From Defluviimonas salinarum (GTDB lineage: Bacteria; Pseudomonadota; Alphaproteobacteria; Rhodobacterales; Rhodobacteraceae): a DNA stretch of 64,000 nt. How positions within the stretch are numbered: the first letter of the stretch is position 1; every line of letters starts with the position of its first letter. A program made the translations under genes and the position numbers. Under the pieces are notes generated by a model. That model did no database searches, was not told where the DNA came from, and saw nothing but the letters and a program-made list of their open reading frames with translations. Location of the stretch: contig NZ_JAPDOG010000006.1 in NCBI RefSeq assembly GCF_026013545.1, positions 145,219 to 209,218 of the forward strand. Direction: 5' to 3'. Of this stretch, positions 61,354 through 64,000 are shown piece by piece.

Positions 61354-63765
61354 CTAGGCGCGGAGCCGTTCGCCGCCCGGGTCGAAGGGCGGCCGCGCGA
61401 GGACGACCCCGCGATGCGGCCGGCCGAGGATCATCACCTCGACCTCGGTCCCGGGCGCGACACCCCGCAGATAGGCGAGCGCGAGCGACTTGCCGACCGA
61501 ATAGCCGTAGGCCCCCGAGGTCACGCGGCCCACGGGCTTGCCATCGGGCAGGAAGATCGGCTCGCCCCCGGTCGCGTCCGCGTCCTTCACGTCGAGCACC
61601 TCGACCATCGACAGCGTCTCGCGCGGCGCGCGGTCCATCAGCGCGGCATAGGCGGCCTTGTTCAGGAACTCCTTGTCCATCTTGATCAGCGGCGCGAACC
61701 CGGTTTCCTGCGGCCAGTACTCGGGGCTGTATTCGCGGCTCCAGGAACCGTAGCCCTTCTCGACCCTGAGGCTCATCAGCGCCCGCGACCCGACCGGACC
61801 GACGCCGATCGACTTGCCGGCCTCCAGAAGCGCGGTATAGAGCGCGGCCTGGTCCTCGGTGCGGCAATGCAGCTCCCAGCCGAGATCGCCGGTGAACGAG
61901 ACCCGGATTGCGACCACCTCGACCCCGGCCAGGGTGATCTGCGCCGATCGCATGAACGGGAAGTCCGCGGTCGCGAGCGAGGCGTCGGTGAGCCCCTGCA
62001 GGAGCGCCCGCGATTGCGGCCCGGCGACGTTGAAGCCGCACATCGCTTCGGTCCGGCCTTCGAAACGCACGGTTTCGGGGCGCGCGACGGCGTCGAAGAA
62101 CCGCTTGTGGTAGCGTTCGGCCATGCCCGAGCCGACGATCAGGAAGTCCTCCTCGCCGAGCTTCGTCACCGTGAAATCGCCCGCGATCCCGCCCCGCACG
62201 CCGATGAGCGGCGTCAGGCAGAACCGGCCCACCGCCTTCGGCATCCGGTTGGCGAAGACCGCGTCGAGCCAGTCCGACGCGCCCGCGCCCGTGACCCGGT
62301 ACTTGGCGAAGTTGGAGATGTCGATGATCCCCGCGCGGTCGCGCAGCATCCGGCATTCGTCGCCCACCGGGCCCCACCAATTCTGACGCGTGAAGCCGTT
62401 GGTGTCGGTCGTGCCGGGCGTGTCGGAAAACCACAGCGGGTGTTCCCAGCCGTAGTTCAGGCCGAAGACCGCGCCCATCGCCTTCTGGGTCTCGTAGACG
62501 GGCCGGGTGCGCACCGGGCGGCCCGCCGCGCGTTCCTCGTTCGGGAAATGGATCTTGAAGCGGTTCGCGTACTGGTCGCGCACCCGCGCCTTGGTGAAGG
62601 CCTTGTCCGCCCATTCGCCGAACCGCGCCACGTCCCAGGCGAACATGTCGTACTGGCTCTCGCCCTCGACGATCCACTGCGCCGCCATCAGGCCCATGCC
62701 GCCCGACTGCGAGAAGCCGGGGATGATGCCGTTGCAGCAGAAGTAGTTCTTCAGGTCGGGATGCGGGCCGTAGAGCACGTTCGCATCCGGCGACCAGATC
62801 ATCGGGCCGTTGATGACCCGCTTGATCCCGGCCTCGCCCACCGCCGGCACCCGGTCGATGGCGCGCATCATGTTCTCCTCGATCCGCCCGAGGTCGTCGG
62901 GGAAGAGGTCATGCGCGAAGTCGAGCGGCGTACCCTCCTCGGCCCAGAAGCGCATGTCGCGCTCGTAGGCGCCGATCAGGAGACCCTTGCCCTCCTGCCG
63001 CAGGTAGTATTCCCCGTCGCGGTCCGCGACCGAGGGCAGGCGGCGGTCCATGTCGGCGATGGCCTGGATCGTCTCGGTCACGAAATACTGGTGCTCGGTC
63101 GGCTGCAGGGGCAGCGTGATCCCCGCCAGCGCCGCGACCTCGCGGCCCCAGAGGCCGGCGGCGTTGACCACCCAGTCGGTGCGGATGTCGCCCTTGGGCG
63201 TCCGAACGATCCATGTACCGTCGGGCTGCTGCTCGGTCGCGGTAACCGGGGTGAAGCGGTGGATCTCGGCGCCGCGCTGGCGCGCGCCCACGGCATAGGC
63301 ATTGGTCACGCCCGACGGGTCGACATTGCCGCCCGACGGCTCGAACATGATGCAGCGGATGCCGTCGAAATTGACCAGCGGATGCAGCCGTTCGGCCTCG
63401 TCGCGGCTGATCTCGTGGAAGTTCAGCCCGTAGTATTTCGCCTTGGCCGCCTGCAGGCGCAGCTGGTGCTCGCGCGCCTCGGTCTGCGCGAGGTAGAGCG
63501 ATCCCGGCTGGAACACGCCGCAGCCCTGGCCAGTCTCGGCCTCGAGCGCCTTGTAGAGATCCATCGTGTAGTTCTGGATCCGGGTGATGTTGTTGTTGTC
63601 GTGCAGCCCGTGGATGTTGGCCGCCGCGTGCCAGGTCGAGCCGGAGGTCAGTTCGTCGCGTTCAAGCAGGACGACATCAGTCCAGCCGAGCTTGGTGAGG
63701 TGATAAAGGATCGAGCAGCCGATGACGCCGCCTCCGATCACGACAGCCTGGGCATTGGTTTTCAT
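61354..63765 (-). CDS. dimethylglycine dehydrogenase-like FAD/GcvT protein
   Basis: 803 residues. N-terminal DAO-type FAD oxidoreductase (about 1-400): AVVIGGGVIGCSILYHLTKL, SGSTWHAAANIHGLHD with the probable covalent-flavin His, and CCNGIIPGFSQSGGMGLMAA. Then the FAO linker region and a C-terminal GcvT-like aminomethyltransferase (about 440-800) that transfers the oxidised methyl to tetrahydrofolate: RAGIIDISNFAKYRVTG, FTGDLGWELHC and VEKGYGSWSREYSP. Dimethylglycine or sarcosine demethylation is the expected role; another N-methyl substrate is possible. ATG at 63765 has AAAGG eight bases upstream. It lies 50 bases downstream of the MttB-family gene, suggesting one operon. Confidence 0.9.
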   Translation of the reverse strand: MKTNAQAVVIGGGVIGCSILYHLTKLGWTDVVLLERDELTSGSTWHAAANIHGLHDNNNITRIQNYTMDLYKALEAETGQGCGVFQPGSLYLAQTEAREHQLRLQAAKAKYYGLNFHEISRDEAERLHPLVNFDGIRCIMFEPSGGNVDPSGVTNAYAVGARQRGAEIHRFTPVTATEQQPDGTWIVRTPKGDIRTDWVVNAAGLWGREVAALAGITLPLQPTEHQYFVTETIQAIADMDRRLPSVADRDGEYYLRQEGKGLLIGAYERDMRFWAEEGTPLDFAHDLFPDDLGRIEENMMRAIDRVPAVGEAGIKRVINGPMIWSPDANVLYGPHPDLKNYFCCNGIIPGFSQSGGMGLMAAQWIVEGESQYDMFAWDVARFGEWADKAFTKARVRDQYANRFKIHFPNEERAAGRPVRTRPVYETQKAMGAVFGLNYGWEHPLWFSDTPGTTDTNGFTRQNWWGPVGDECRMLRDRAGIIDISNFAKYRVTGAGASDWLDAVFANRMPKAVGRFCLTPLIGVRGGIAGDFTVTKLGEEDFLIVGSGMAERYHKRFFDAVARPETVRFEGRTEAMCGFNVAGPQSRALLQGLTDASLATADFPFMRSAQITLAGVEVVAIRVSFTGDLGWELHCRTEDQAALYTALLEAGKSIGVGPVGSRALMSLRVEKGYGSWSREYSPEYWPQETGFAPLIKMDKEFLNKAAYAALMDRAPRETLSMVEVLDVKDADATGGEPIFLPDGKPVGRVTSGAYGYSVGKSLALAYLRGVAPGTEVEVMILGRPHRGVVLARPPFDPGGERLRA

Positions 63766-63815
63766 GTGTAAGCCTTTCGGGAATTCGTCGTTTGTACGGG
63801 TATCGCGGGAGGGGC

Positions 63816-64000
63816 TCACGGCTCGTCGCTGCCGATCTCTTCTTTCCGGCGGGCGACATAGGCGTCAAGTGCCTCGCGGATGGTGGGGTCCAGTGCCGGT
63901 TCCTCATAGTCGCGCAGCGCCTGCTGCCAGAGCCCGGTCGCGCGGGTCAGCGCGTCCTTCGCGCCGGCCGCCTCCCAGCCGCCGTAGTTGGTCCAATCCG
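63816..64000 (-). CDS. C-terminal end of MttB-family trimethylamine/betaine methyltransferase
   Basis: Only the last 61 residues are in the window; the gene continues beyond the right edge. The sequence WTNYGGWEAAGAKDALTRAT, then LWQQALRDYEEPALDPTI and a charged tail, matches the C-terminus of MttB-type (COG5598) methyltransferases. Whether it carries pyrrolysine, and which methylamine or betaine it uses, cannot be seen from this fragment. Its operon with the dimethylglycine dehydrogenase-like gene supports a glycine-betaine or methylamine demethylation role. Window-end truncation, not a broken gene. Confidence 0.6.
   Translation of the reverse strand, partial: DWTNYGGWEAAGAKDALTRATGLWQQALRDYEEPALDPTIREALDAYVARRKEEIGSDEP

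Overview
The window is high-GC DNA, densely packed with genes that often overlap by ATGA. The gene content points to an alphaproteobacterium of the Rhodobacterales (marine Roseobacter-type): trimethylamine monooxygenase, a dimethylglycine dehydrogenase-like oxidase beside an MttB-family methyltransferase, a thiCOSGED operon behind a TPP riboswitch, an Na+-NQR-type operon, and a DinB with an N-terminal zinc-ribbon-like segment. I see no rRNA, IS element, phage, integrase or CRISPR array. The only RNA genes or elements recognised are a tRNA-Val(GAC) and the riboswitch. The species cannot be named from this.

Layout. 1-4.6 kb: BCCT betaine/choline-type transporter (cut by the left edge), an unusual OpuAC-like lipoprotein with a C-terminal membrane anchor, a universal stress protein and a bicupin. 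4.7-14.4 kb: surface-polysaccharide locus (GT2 glycosyltransferase; minus-strand operon epimerase - GT2 - two-domain GT2 - Wzm - Wzt; a large membrane protein on the plus strand). 14.4-19.7 kb: TPP riboswitch and thiCOSGED. 19.8-23.8 kb: small membrane protein, two divergent Gly/Lys-rich exported proteins and an OmpR-type two-component system. 23.9-27.4 kb: tmm, a divergent signal-less periplasmic-binding-fold protein and a GntR/FadR-type regulator, with matching TGGT-N4-ACCA palindromes in the divergent promoter.

27.5-41.3 kb looks like a redox module. A complete nqrABCDEF-nqrM operon, with a very short NqrB lacking the covalent-FMN motif, is followed by a CBS protein. A pentaheme cytochrome c is divergent from it across an FNR-type box, followed by an FNR/FixK-family regulator with a C-terminal cysteine cluster and a response regulator/hybrid kinase pair. 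A site-2 protease-CBS protein has a second FNR-type box upstream. DinB and an N-formylglutamate amidohydrolase family protein follow.

41.4-43.5 kb: tRNA-Val, rpmJ and an exported caspase-like protein without the catalytic Cys. 43.6-52.4 kb: branched-chain-amino-acid-type ABC transporter (LivFMHG plus binding protein) in a cluster with two acyl-CoA ligase-type enzymes, probably for carboxylic-acid uptake and CoA activation. 52.6-59.0 kb: hybrid kinase/response regulator, saccharopine-dehydrogenase-like protein and a large Orn/Lys/Arg decarboxylase. 59.0-64.0 kb: a 670-base stretch with no convincing gene, a small secreted protein, an AraC-type regulator, the dimethylglycine dehydrogenase-like protein and the C-terminal end of an MttB-family methyltransferase.

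Methylated-amine and betaine handling appears at three separate places (left edge, 24 kb, right edge). The best candidates for new biology are the short-NqrB/pentaheme/FNR module, the tmm-linked cytosolic binding protein with its operators, and the Gly/Lys-rich exported protein pair. All functions are read from sequence only; no database search was run.
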